This document shows, piece after piece, positions 7,322 to 13,979 of a stretch of DNA of 13,979 nucleotides. The notes below the pieces were generated by a model. The model did not search any database. It was not told the origin of the DNA and worked only from the letters and a program-made list of their open reading frames with translations. The position numbers and the translations under genes are program-made. The stretch comes from JBEEJZ01 sp046046915 (GTDB lineage Bacteria > Pseudomonadota > Gammaproteobacteria > Burkholderiales > Burkholderiaceae_C). Each line of letters opens with the position of its first letter. Position 1 is the first letter of the stretch. The DNA lies in assembly GCA_046046915.1 (NCBI GenBank), contig JBJOIT010000064.1, positions 1 through 13,979 on the forward strand, written 5' to 3'.

Positions 7322-8428
7322 ATGTCCAAGTTCAAGCCACCATTTCAAGCAGAGCCGCCGTTCAACCACGGTCAGGCCCCTAAGACCGCCGTTTTGCTGT
7401 GCAACCTGGGTACGCCAGACGAGCCCACAGCGCCTGCCGTGCGGCGCTACCTGGCCCAATTTCTGGCCGATCACCGCGTTGTCGAGATTCCCAAGCTGCT
7501 GTGGATGCTGATCCTGCACGGCATCATCCTGCGTGTACGCCCGGCCAAATCCGCTGCCAAATACGCATCGATTTGGACTGCCGAGGGCTCGCCACTCAAG
7601 GTCTGGACAGAAAAACAAGCACAGTTGCTGCAGGCCCGCCTCACCGAGCAAGGGCACCATGTTCAGGTGAGCTACGCCATGCGTTATGGCAATCCCTCTA
7701 TCGGTAGCCAGCTCGATGCGCTCAAAGCCCAAGGTGTCACGCGTGTGCTGATCATGCCGGCCTACCCGCAGTACTCGGGCACGACCACAGCCAGCCTGTT
7801 TGATGCCGTCTACACCTGGGCAAGTCGCACCCGGCTCGTTCCCGAGCTGCGCTTTGTGAACCATTACCACGACGATGCAGGCTACATCAGCGCGCTGGCC
7901 GGCCAGGTTCGGGCACATTGGCAAGAACATGGCAGACCCGATCAACTCGTGATGAGCTTTCATGGCGTGCCAGAGCGCACCTTGCAACTAGGCGACCCTT
8001 ACCACTGCGAGTGCCACAAGACTGCTCGTTTGCTGGCCACCGAGCTGGGCTTGTCCCGGGAGCAATACAAGCTCACATTCCAGTCCCGATTTGGCAAAGC
8101 CAAATGGCTGCAACCCTATACAGAGCCTACCCTCATCGACATGGCCAAGGCTGGGGTCGCTCGTGTGGACGTGATGTGCCCTGGCTTTACCAGTGACTGC
8201 CTGGAGACCCTGGAAGAAATCTCCCAGGAAGCCCGCGAGGCGTTTTTGCATGCGGGTGGCAAAGAGTTTCAGTACATCAGCTGCCTGAACGCCGACCCAG
8301 CATGGACGCAGGCGCTGGCGGACATCACCGCGCGCCACCTGGGCGGCTGGCCCACCATGGCAGCACCCGATACCGCAGCCCTGTCCTTGTCGCGACAGGA
8401 GGCGCTGGCATTGGGGGCAACAAACTGA
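7322..8428 (+). CDS. hemH: Ferrochelatase
   Basis: It inserts Fe2+ into protoporphyrin IX, the final step of protoheme synthesis, at the cytoplasmic face of the membrane. The 368-residue product has the N-terminal NLGTPD motif (28-33), the substrate-region segment AYPQYSGTTTAS (147-158), catalytic His214 in SFHGVPERT, the DPYHCECHKTA segment (225-235), the FQSRFG motif (253-258), and the C-terminal CPGFTSDCLETLEE (286-299). Glu295 is 81 residues after His214, the same spacing as in the Bacillus and E. coli enzymes as I recall them (H183/E264 and H194/E275). ATG at 7322 has no strong ribosome binding site but gives the usual N-terminus, with NLGTPD about 28 residues in. It lies 90 bases after the adaptor gene, so it may have its own promoter. 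Nothing is missing or truncated. Confidence 0.97.
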   Translation: MSKFKPPFQAEPPFNHGQAPKTAVLLCNLGTPDEPTAPAVRRYLAQFLADHRVVEIPKLLWMLILHGIILRVRPAKSAAKYASIWTAEGSPLKVWTEKQAQLLQARLTEQGHHVQVSYAMRYGNPSIGSQLDALKAQGVTRVLIMPAYPQYSGTTTASLFDAVYTWASRTRLVPELRFVNHYHDDAGYISALAGQVRAHWQEHGRPDQLVMSFHGVPERTLQLGDPYHCECHKTARLLATELGLSREQYKLTFQSRFGKAKWLQPYTEPTLIDMAKAGVARVDVMCPGFTSDCLETLEEISQEAREAFLHAGGKEFQYISCLNADPAWTQALADITARHLGGWPTMAAPDTAALSLSRQEALALGATN

Positions 8429-8456
8429 TTGATTCACTAAGGGTGATGCGCCTGAG

Positions 8457-8471
8457 TGTGCGCACATGTGC
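8457..8471. repeat. Two overlapping palindromes between hemH and the S51 gene
   Basis: TGTGCGCACA (8457-8466) and GCACATGTGC (8462-8471) are perfect 10-base palindromes that overlap by 5 bases. They lie in the 105-base gap before the S51 gene, upstream of the -10-like TAGAAT at 8501. They could be alternative operator positions for one regulator. Short palindromes can also arise by chance in GC-rich DNA. Confidence 0.35.
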
Positions 8472-8500
8472 AACGTCAGCGACACCTGCAGATGCGCGCG

Positions 8501-8506
8501 TAGAAT
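8501..8506 (+). promoter_or_regulatory. Possible -10 element for the S51 peptidase gene
   Basis: TAGAAT, inside an unusually AT-rich run (TAGAATAAAAATCAATTTAA), differs from TATAAT at one position and stands 33 bases before ATG at 8534. I see no good -35 box at 17 bases upstream, so any promoter may depend on an activator. A GGGAG ribosome binding site is present at 8522-8526. Confidence 0.35.
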
Positions 8507-8533
8507 AAAAATCAATTTAACGGGAGTCATCAC

Positions 8534-9793
8534 ATGACAAAAACATCACTATTTTCGGGTTCCTTACCGCAATCGCTGGCACGCGGGCTATCTGTATTGC
8601 TGTTTATGGTCGCCAGTGGCCTGGCCCATGCAGGCAAGACGACCACCAGTACCCTGCCCTACACCTACTACTCAGTTGGCAAGGTCGGCAATCCAGTCGG
8701 CACGCTGGCCCCAAAGATCACCTTGCCCAAGCCTGAGGCGCCGTCTTATGTCTTGATGGGCGGGGGCCCCGATGTGGACCAGGGTTTTCGCTGGATGATC
8801 AAAAAAGCCGGCATCACGCTCCAGACGGGTGGGCGTCTTGTCGTCATACGCACCACCGGTGATGGCGCCTACAACCCCTACATTTATTACAGCAATCGCC
8901 GCTCGTCCATCAATTTAGCAGACATCGTCGATGGCTGGGTAGGCGGTGCCTCACTGGGCTTAACGTCTGTTGAAACACTGGTCATTCCTAGCAGGGAAGC
9001 AGCCGAGCACGCCACGGTGAAGGCCATTGTTGGCAATGCCAACGCAGTATGGATTGCGGGTGGCGACCAAAGCACCTACATCAAGTTCTGGAAAGGAACC
9101 GGGCTTGACACGACTTTGCGATCCTTGATGGCAGCCAATGTGCCAATTGGTGGCACAAGTGCTGGTTTGGCCGTCATGGGGGGCTTTGATTACTCGGCGC
9201 TTAATGCATCGGCAACGTCACCGCTGGCGCTGCAAAACCCTTACTACAGCGACATCACTATTGACCCGGAGATACGAACATCGGGTGCGTTTGTATCCCT
9301 CACAACGTCTGGAGGATTTCTGGCGCCTGCTGCATTCAAAGACGTTATCTTCGACTCCCACTTGGATTCCCGCGATCGTATGGGGCGACTGATTACTTTT
9401 GTTTCAAGGCTCATAGGCAACTACACCGGTCCTGGCACACAAACATTTGGATGCACAGGCGGAGTGCTGGGCCCCACCGTTGCGAGGGGTATCGGCATAG
9501 GCGTGGAAACTGCGTTGCTGGTCGAGGGCAACGCATTCGGGAGTTTCATTGGACAGCGGGTGACCAACGTACCGCCACCCACCACAGAAAGCGCTGTCTA
9601 TTTCGTGAGTATGGTCCAAGGGCCAACGCAATGCGCAGCAGGAAAGACATTGGAGATTCCAAGTTCATCCATCGCCATTCGCAAACTCGCCGATTCAAAC
9701 CAGACCATAGAACTGAACGACTGGACGGCTTTTCCGGTTCATAAATGGCTGGGGACGACTGCTGGTGTGCTGAATCCGCCCAACCCGTATTGA
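8534..9793 (+). CDS. Secreted peptidase S51 family protein resembling cyanophycinase
   Basis: S51 cyanophycinases are serine exopeptidases that cut cyanophycin (multi-L-arginyl-poly-aspartate) into beta-Asp-Arg dipeptides. The 419-residue product begins with a clear Sec signal peptide ending near AHA (31-33). The mature part carries a glycine-rich VLMGGGPDVDQG (73-84), WIAGGDQS (173-180), the nucleophile elbow GGTSAGLAVMG with Ser209 (206-216), DSHLDSRDRMGRL with probable catalytic His276 (274-286), and GIGVETALLVEG with candidate acidic Glu325 (321-332). There are only two cysteines, 307 and 367, which could form a disulfide in an exported protein. ATG at 8534 has GGGAG 7 bases upstream. By eye the gene is less GC-rich than its neighbours. 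Homology to S51 is fairly secure; cyanophycin as substrate is only inferred, and other isoaspartyl or acidic peptides are possible. Confidence 0.85.
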   Translation: MTKTSLFSGSLPQSLARGLSVLLFMVASGLAHAGKTTTSTLPYTYYSVGKVGNPVGTLAPKITLPKPEAPSYVLMGGGPDVDQGFRWMIKKAGITLQTGGRLVVIRTTGDGAYNPYIYYSNRRSSINLADIVDGWVGGASLGLTSVETLVIPSREAAEHATVKAIVGNANAVWIAGGDQSTYIKFWKGTGLDTTLRSLMAANVPIGGTSAGLAVMGGFDYSALNASATSPLALQNPYYSDITIDPEIRTSGAFVSLTTSGGFLAPAAFKDVIFDSHLDSRDRMGRLITFVSRLIGNYTGPGTQTFGCTGGVLGPTVARGIGIGVETALLVEGNAFGSFIGQRVTNVPPPTTESAVYFVSMVQGPTQCAAGKTLEIPSSSIAIRKLADSNQTIELNDWTAFPVHKWLGTTAGVLNPPNPY

Positions 9794-9794
9794 T

Positions 9795-11285
9795 CTAGAT
9801 TTTCTTGCCCAAACGCAGCAGGCGCGGCAGGATCAGCACGGCCAGCACCACCACCAGCAAGGTCACCGACATGGGGCGTTGCAGGAAGACCATGGCGCTG
9901 CCCTCGCCTATGGAGATGGCGTTGCGGAGCTGGGCCTCGGCCAGCGGGCCCAGGATCATGCCTACCAACACGGGAGCGGTGGGGAAGTTGAAGCGCCGCA
10001 TCACCAGGCCCAGCAGGCCGATGGCATACAGCAAGAACAAGTCAAACGCACTTTGACGCATGCCGTAGGCGCCCACAGTGGCAAACACCAAAATACCGGC
10101 GTAAAGCTGGGGCTTGGGCACCTTGAGCAGCTTTACCCACAGGCCTACCATGGGCAGGTTCAGCACCAGCAGCATGACGTTGCCTATGTAAAGCGACGCG
10201 ATCAGCGCCCACACCAGAGCCGACGCACTACTAAACAGTTGCGGACCGGGCTGGATGCCGTAGTTCTGAAAAGCACCCAGCAAAATGGCCGTGGTGTTGG
10301 AGGTGGGGATACCCAGCGTCAACAGGGGAATGAGGGCTGCGGTCACCGTGGCGTTGTTGGCAGCTTCTGGGCCGGCCACGCCTTCAATGGCGCCTTTTCC
10401 TCCAAATTCGGCCTTGTGCTCACCTTTGGCCAGCTTTTTCTCGGTGGCGTAACTCAAAAACGTCGGAATCTCGGTGCCGCCCGCCGGGATGCAGCCAAAG
10501 GGCGCGCCGATGGCCGTGCCGCGAAGCCAGGCCGGGATGGAGCGGCGCCAGTCGCTGGCGGTCATGGTGACTCGGCTCATACGGTTTTCAGACTCGACCG
10601 CACGACCTTCAAACAGCACGGCGTGCAAGGCCTCGGCGACCGCAAACAAGCCCACCGCCACCAGCACGATCTCGACACCATCCAACAGCTCGGGCACACC
10701 GCCGGTGTAGCGGGCCTGGCCCGTGATCTGGTCCATGCCCACCAGGCCCGCTGCGAGGCCCACAAACAGTGCCGTCAATCCACGCACAGTGCTTTGCCCC
10801 AAGACCGCACTGACGGTCGTAAACGCCAAGAGCATTAACAAAAAGTACTCGGGTGGGCCCAGCTTCACAGCAAATTCGGCCACCACGGGGGCAAACAGCG
10901 TCACCAGCACGGTCGCAATGGAACCAGCCACGAAAGAACCGATGGCCGAAGTGGCCAGTGCTGCGCCGGCCCGGCCGCTCTTGGCCATCTTGTTGCCCTC
11001 CATGGCCGTGACCATGGTGGCGGTTTCGCCGGGGGTGTTGAGCAAGATGGAGGTCGTAGACCCCCCGTACATGGCACCGTAGTAGATACCCGCAAAGAAA
11101 ATCATCGAGGCCGTGGCTTCGACCTTGGCCGTGATGGGCAAGAGCATGGCCACAGCTGTGGCCGGGCCGATGCCGGGCAACACACCCACCGCCGTGCCCA
11201 AAGCGCAGCCGACAAAGGCCCACAAAAGGTTGATGGGTGTGCCAGCAGTGACAAAACCCTGAAGTAATTGATCCCAGATTTCCAT
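9795..11285 (-). CDS. tctA: Tripartite tricarboxylate transporter large permease, TctA family
   Basis: The large membrane subunit of a secondary, binding-protein-dependent carboxylate transporter (TTT family). The 496-residue product is about the usual length and almost entirely hydrophobic, with roughly 11-12 predicted helices. TctA hallmarks are VGVLPGIGPATA (33-44), GGSTTSILLNTPGE (74-87), PAGGTEIPTFLS (267-278), GPEAANNA (305-312) and LGIPTSNTTAILLGA (324-338); the first and last blocks echo each other as expected from the internal repeat. ATG at 11285 overlaps the tctB stop by one base (TGATG), implying translational coupling. The frame continues upstream to 11348, but only inside tctB. 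The stop codon is separated by one base from the stop of the convergent S51 gene. The substrate may be citrate, another carboxylate or an aromatic acid. Confidence 0.95.
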   Translation of the reverse strand: MEIWDQLLQGFVTAGTPINLLWAFVGCALGTAVGVLPGIGPATAVAMLLPITAKVEATASMIFFAGIYYGAMYGGSTTSILLNTPGETATMVTAMEGNKMAKSGRAGAALATSAIGSFVAGSIATVLVTLFAPVVAEFAVKLGPPEYFLLMLLAFTTVSAVLGQSTVRGLTALFVGLAAGLVGMDQITGQARYTGGVPELLDGVEIVLVAVGLFAVAEALHAVLFEGRAVESENRMSRVTMTASDWRRSIPAWLRGTAIGAPFGCIPAGGTEIPTFLSYATEKKLAKGEHKAEFGGKGAIEGVAGPEAANNATVTAALIPLLTLGIPTSNTTAILLGAFQNYGIQPGPQLFSSASALVWALIASLYIGNVMLLVLNLPMVGLWVKLLKVPKPQLYAGILVFATVGAYGMRQSAFDLFLLYAIGLLGLVMRRFNFPTAPVLVGMILGPLAEAQLRNAISIGEGSAMVFLQRPMSVTLLVVVLAVLILPRLLRLGKKI

Positions 11286-11803
11286 CACAGCCACCCGCTT
11301 TGTGTGAGCCCGGGCAAGTTGATGCCCAGAAATTGCGTAAACATCCAAAACACCGGTGCCGCAATCAGGAGCCCGGTCAACAGGTCGGTCAGCCAGCTTT
11401 GCAGGCCGGCATCTGCTTTGCCAGACGCATTGCGCAAGCCCCTAGCCGCCATTACAAAACACAGAGTGCAGCTAAAGATGAACCCGAGTGTGGTGATCAG
11501 CGCTGCATTCACCAACAGGCCCGCTGACATCCAGACAAATCCTGGCCAATAGGGCCGGTCGTCGCCGTTCTCATCCATGTGTGCAAAACCACCGTGGCGC
11601 GCCTGGTACAGCATGACCACGCCACACAACAGCAGCGACCCCGACACCACCCAGGGCAAAAAATTGGGGCCGACACCGGCGTAGCCCGAATCCGCCGGAA
11701 TGCTCAGTGCCCCCCAGGCCAGCCCGAGGGCCACCAGCATGACGCCCAGACTCACCAGAGTCTGCAAAAAAGAAGAGGTTGACGGTGGTGCGTGTTGTTG
11801 CAT
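11285..11803 (-). CDS. tctB: Tripartite tricarboxylate transporter small permease, TctB family
   Basis: The small membrane subunit that works with TctA. It is a 172-residue protein with four predicted helices (about 13-34, 48-67, 89-120 possibly counted as two, 138-160). It also has the short PADSGYAGVGPNFLPW segment (36-51), matching the conserved post-helix-1 loop of TctB proteins. Sequence conservation in this family is low, so the call rests on topology, size and position between tctC and tctA. ATG at 11803 is chosen over an in-frame TTG at 11824; neither has a strong ribosome binding site. The stop overlaps the tctA start by one base. Confidence 0.88.
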   Translation of the reverse strand: MQQHAPPSTSSFLQTLVSLGVMLVALGLAWGALSIPADSGYAGVGPNFLPWVVSGSLLLCGVVMLYQARHGGFAHMDENGDDRPYWPGFVWMSAGLLVNAALITTLGFIFSCTLCFVMAARGLRNASGKADAGLQSWLTDLLTGLLIAAPVFWMFTQFLGINLPGLTQSGWL

Positions 11804-11836
11804 GTCGGCACTCGCAAAAAACAAAGGTCTATCGTG

Positions 11837-11873
11837 AAAACGCCGACAAAGCCCGCCTGGGGCGATGTCGGCG
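11837..11873 (-). terminator. Terminator-like hairpin between tctC and tctBA
   Basis: On the - strand an 8-base stem (CGCCGACA 11873-11866, TGTCGGCG 11848-11841) encloses a second GCCC/GGGC stem and is followed by TTTT (11840-11837). It begins 20 bases after the tctC stop and ends 33 bases before the tctB start. Partial termination here would yield more binding protein than permease, as is common in binding-protein-dependent transporters. Confidence 0.62.
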
Positions 11874-11893
11874 CAAATCGAGGCTTGATGGCC

Positions 11894-12853
11894 TTAAATC
11901 ATGCCGGACTTGACCATGGTGGCGCGCAGGGAGGCGAAGTCGTCATCCACAAACTTCTCAAAGGCATCACCGGTCAATACCGCCGGGGTCCAGTTGTTCT
12001 TTTCCAGGGCCTCGGCCCATGCTTTGCTTTTCATGGCCTTGAGCAGCATGTCGGTCAGGGCCTTGCGTTGCTCGGCCGTGATGCCGGGCGCACCGTAGAC
12101 ACCGCGCCAGTTGCCTATCTCGACGTTGATGCCTTGCTCCTTGAGGGTTGGGATATTCACGCCCTTGAGGCGGGTGCCCGAGGTCACGGCCAGCGCCTTC
12201 ATCTTGCCGGCATTGATGTACTCGGCAAATTCGCTGTAGCCGCTGCCGCCAATGGTGACATTGCCACCCAAAATGGCCGCGGTGGCCTCGCCGCCTCCGC
12301 GGAAAGCCACGTAGTTGATCTTGGAGGCGTCCACACCGGCGTCACGGGCAATCATGGCGGCAGCAATGTGCTCGGTGGAGCCGCGAGAACCACCGCCCCA
12401 CTTCACGCTGCCGGGGTCTTTTTTGAGCTGCTCGATGACTTCTTTCATCGATTTGAAAGGCGAGTTGGCAGGCAGCACAAACACGTTGTATTCGCTGGTC
12501 AGGCGGGCCAGGGGCGTGGCCTGGCTCAATGACACCGGTGGTTTGCCGGTGATGATGCCGCCGAGCATGACCGCACCCATCACCATCATGGCGTTGGGGT
12601 CGCCCTTGCTGCCGTTCACAAACTGGGCCAGACCCAAGGCACCGGCAGCGCCACCCTTGTTGTCGTAAGTCACGGTGTCTGCCACCTTGGCATCTTGCAG
12701 GGCCTTGCCCAGGGCACGCCCGGTGCCATCCCAGCCACCACCGGGGTTGGCGGGAATCATCATCTTCACATTGGCGCCCGCAAAGGCAGACAAGGGCAAA
12801 CCGCCGGTTGCGGCCAGAGCCGCCATGGACTTGAGAAAGGTATCGCGACGCAT
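11894..12853 (-). CDS. tctC: Tripartite tricarboxylate transporter substrate-binding protein (TctC/Bug family)
   Basis: The periplasmic receptor that captures a carboxylate and hands it to TctBA. The 319-residue product is the usual size. The signal peptide (1-25) ends in SAFA. It carries an RR followed two residues later by FLK (RRDTFLK, 2-8), close to but one residue off the canonical Tat motif, so export by Tat or Sec is uncertain. The mature part shows the Bug ligand-loop segment IPANPGGGWDGTGR (33-46), the NKGGAAGALG block (65-74), SPFKSMKEVIEQ (131-142), WGGGSRGSTEH (152-162), the second ligand loop AFRGGGEATAAILGG (183-197), and GVYGAPGIT (251-259). AGGAG at 12864-12860 stands 6 bases before ATG. 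Binding-site residues do not allow a substrate assignment. Divergent from the tctDE pair. Confidence 0.95.
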   Translation of the reverse strand: MRRDTFLKSMAALAATGGLPLSAFAGANVKMMIPANPGGGWDGTGRALGKALQDAKVADTVTYDNKGGAAGALGLAQFVNGSKGDPNAMMVMGAVMLGGIITGKPPVSLSQATPLARLTSEYNVFVLPANSPFKSMKEVIEQLKKDPGSVKWGGGSRGSTEHIAAAMIARDAGVDASKINYVAFRGGGEATAAILGGNVTIGGSGYSEFAEYINAGKMKALAVTSGTRLKGVNIPTLKEQGINVEIGNWRGVYGAPGITAEQRKALTDMLLKAMKSKAWAEALEKNNWTPAVLTGDAFEKFVDDDFASLRATMVKSGMI

Positions 12854-12859
12854 CGGAAT

Positions 12860-12864
12860 CTCCT
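12860..12864 (-). promoter_or_regulatory. tctC ribosome binding site
   Basis: AGGAG on the - strand, 6 bases before the tctC ATG, is the strongest ribosome binding site of the tct cluster. By comparison tctB and tctA have weak ones. This agrees with higher synthesis of the binding protein. Confidence 0.65.
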
Positions 12865-12886
12865 GTAGTGGTTATCGACCCCGTCA

Positions 12887-12955
12887 TGGTGCACGCACCA
12901 GCTGTCAAACAGCTGTCCAGTGCCCTAGGGAAAACACGAATACCGTCCTGGTATT
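12887..12955. promoter_or_regulatory. Repeat-rich tctC-tctD intergenic control region
   Basis: The 135-base divergent gap holds three dyads and one direct repeat. TGGTGC-AC-GCACCA spans 12887-12900. AGCTGT-CAA-ACAGCT spans 12900-12914. The octamer CAGCTGTC occurs at 12899-12906 and again at 12910-12917, an 11-base period typical of tandem OmpR/PhoB-family binding sites. AATACC-N5-GGTATT spans 12939-12955. A perfect TTGACA -35-like hexamer on the - strand (12908-12903) lies inside these repeats, but no -10 follows at the normal spacing, which suits an activated tctC promoter. Binding by the adjacent response regulator is inferred. Confidence 0.55.
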
Positions 12956-12988
12956 TGCCGGGTTTTGGGCGTGCTATGGTCAGTCGCC

Positions 12989-13681
12989 ATGAAACTCCTG
13001 ATGGTCGAAGACGACGCCGCCCTGCAAAAAACCCTCAAACGCGCCCTGACGCACATGGACTGGACGGTGGAGGTTTGCGACAACGGCCTGAGCGCCCTTG
13101 GACACTGGCGCGCCCTACAGCCCGATGTGGTGCTGCTGGACCTCACACTGCCCGGCCAGGACGGCCTGCGCGTGCTGGAGCAGGCTCGCCAGGCCGGCCT
13201 GACCACGCCCGTGCTCATCCTCACCGCGCGCGGCACCGTGGGCGACCGGGTACTGGGCCTCAACGCCGGTGCTGACGATTACCTGCCCAAGCCCTTTGAC
13301 CTGGATGAACTCGAAGCCCGGGTGCGCGCTCTGTGCCGGCGCCGGGCCGACAGTGGTGTTGGTCTGCCAGCCGCAGCCAGTTCCTCGGCCAAGGCAACGC
13401 TGAGCCTGACGCTGGACCGCCACAGCGGTGCAGTGCACCATCAAGGCCAGGTGCTCGACCTGGCGCCGCGCGAGCTGGCCATGCTCACCGCCCTGCTCAG
13501 CCGTCCCGGCCATGCGGTGTCTAAAGACCGCTTGTTTGAACTCGTGTTTCCAGGTGAGTCAGAGGTGCGCTACGAGGCGATCGAGGTGGTGGCCTACCGA
13601 CTGCGCCGTAAATTGCAGGGCACTGGTGCGAACCTCATGACCCTGCGCGGCCTGGGTTACCTGCTCAAGCCGGCTCCATGA
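12989..13681 (+). CDS. tctD: OmpR/PhoB-family response regulator, TctD-like
   Basis: A cytoplasmic two-component transcription regulator. The 230-residue protein has an N-terminal receiver (about 1-115): acidic Asp8/Asp9 (VEDDA), phospho-acceptor Asp51 (VVLLDLTLPG), switch Thr79 (LILTA), and Lys101 (LPKPF). A linker follows, then a winged-helix DNA-binding domain (about 137-226) with LAPRELAMLTALLSRPG (158-174), VSKDRLFELVF (177-187), and the C-terminal RRKLQ...TLRGLGYLL hairpin region. ATG at 12989 gives the canonical MKLLMVEDD start; an in-frame TTG at 12965 is rejected. No strong ribosome binding site is seen. It overlaps the kinase start by four bases (ATGA). Divergence from tctCBA makes control of that transporter the most likely role. 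Confidence 0.94.
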   Translation: MKLLMVEDDAALQKTLKRALTHMDWTVEVCDNGLSALGHWRALQPDVVLLDLTLPGQDGLRVLEQARQAGLTTPVLILTARGTVGDRVLGLNAGADDYLPKPFDLDELEARVRALCRRRADSGVGLPAAASSSAKATLSLTLDRHSGAVHHQGQVLDLAPRELAMLTALLSRPGHAVSKDRLFELVFPGESEVRYEAIEVVAYRLRRKLQGTGANLMTLRGLGYLLKPAP

Positions 13682-13979
13682 CGCGGCCCAGGTCCTTGCG
13701 GCGCTACCTGCTATCGGGCATTCTGATCCCAGTGGCGCTGTTTGTGGTGGTCAACACCTACAGCCTTTACGAGCAGGCACTCACTGCCGTCAACACCGCC
13801 TACGACCGCAGTCTGCTGGCATCGGCCAAGTCCATCGGCGAGCACATCGATGCCGATGGTGTGGGAGACACCGCCCAGCTGCGGGCGAATGTGCCTTATG
13901 CCGCACTCGAAACTTTTGAGGCCGACAACCGAAGCCGCATGGTGTACCGGATTTCCAGCACCCAAGGTAAGTTGATCGA
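13678..13979 (+). CDS. tctE: Sensor histidine kinase, TctE-like, N-terminal part only (cut by window end)
   Basis: The first 100 residues are visible. A basic N-terminus (MTRPRSLRRY) leads into one membrane helix (about 10-28, LLSGILIPVALFVVV). A periplasmic segment then begins with a helix (YEQALTAVNTAYDRSLLASA), followed by an ALETFEADN region and MVYRIS. This matches the 2CSK_N periplasmic domain of TctE-type kinases. ATG at 13678 overlaps the regulator stop codon (ATGA), so the two are translationally coupled. The second helix, HAMP, dimerisation His and ATPase domains would lie beyond the window. The call as a kinase rests on this N-terminus plus its place directly after tctD. Confidence 0.85.
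   Translation, partial: MTRPRSLRRYLLSGILIPVALFVVVNTYSLYEQALTAVNTAYDRSLLASAKSIGEHIDADGVGDTAQLRANVPYAALETFEADNRSRMVYRISSTQGKLI

Noticed and set aside
6749..7987. A 412-codon open frame on the - strand across the adaptor end and the hemH start
   Set aside because: It lies antisense to two genes with intact family motifs. The predicted protein is low in recognisable motifs and crosses an intergenic gap; long antisense frames are expected in GC-rich DNA.
9879..10838. A 319-codon open frame on the + strand inside tctA
   Set aside because: Gln/His-rich shadow of the tctA reading frame with no recognisable motif.
12955..12980. TTGCCG and TATGGT as a promoter for tctD
   Set aside because: The spacing is only 14 bases and the -10 would fall 8 bases before the start codon.
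1..13979. CRISPR arrays, tRNA or rRNA genes, insertion sequences, phage genes
   Set aside because: No regularly spaced repeats, cloverleaf-like segments, transposase or integrase motifs were seen on either strand.

Overview
The window looks like ordinary chromosome from a high-GC betaproteobacterium, most likely Burkholderiales and probably Comamonadaceae. This is inferred from gene content: phasin and polyhydroxyalkanoate (PHA) synthase, a TctC/Bug-type solute-binding protein with its TctBA permease and a divergent TctDE-type two-component system, and a proteobacterial ferrochelatase. I see no rRNA, tRNA, CRISPR array, insertion sequence, integrase or phage gene. Both edges cut genes: probably the 5' end of a phasin on the left, and certainly a sensor kinase on the right.

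Layout. (1) 1-2261: carbon storage. A phasin on the + strand converges with a PHA synthase on the - strand; a terminator-like hairpin and a long inverted repeat lie between them. (2) 2262-2459: the divergent phaC/hsp20 intergenic region, holding a 65-base nested dyad. (3) 2460-7231: a small heat-shock protein followed at 20 bases by a three-gene ABC exporter (ATPase, two-domain FtsX-type permease, HlyD-type adaptor), with 4- and 2-base gaps inside the exporter, so probably one operon. (4) 7322-8428: ferrochelatase, the last step of protoheme synthesis. (5) 8534-9793: a secreted S51-family protein resembling cyanophycinase, converging with the next gene across a single base. (6) 9795-12853: tctC-tctB-tctA on the - strand, a tripartite tricarboxylate transporter with a terminator-like hairpin between tctC and tctBA. 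(7) 12989 to the end: a response regulator and overlapping sensor kinase, divergent from tctC and the likely controllers of the transporter.

How the parts fit. Genes 6 and 7 form a textbook carboxylate uptake module with its own sensor. The left part serves PHA storage. The S51 protein may recover amino acids from an extracellular peptide or cyanophycin-like polymer. The exporter's substrate cannot be read from the sequence. I found no clear sign of a wholly new system. The points most worth a second look are the Hsp20-exporter linkage, the exported cyanophycinase-like enzyme, and the repeat-rich intergenic regions at 2318-2382 and 12887-12955.
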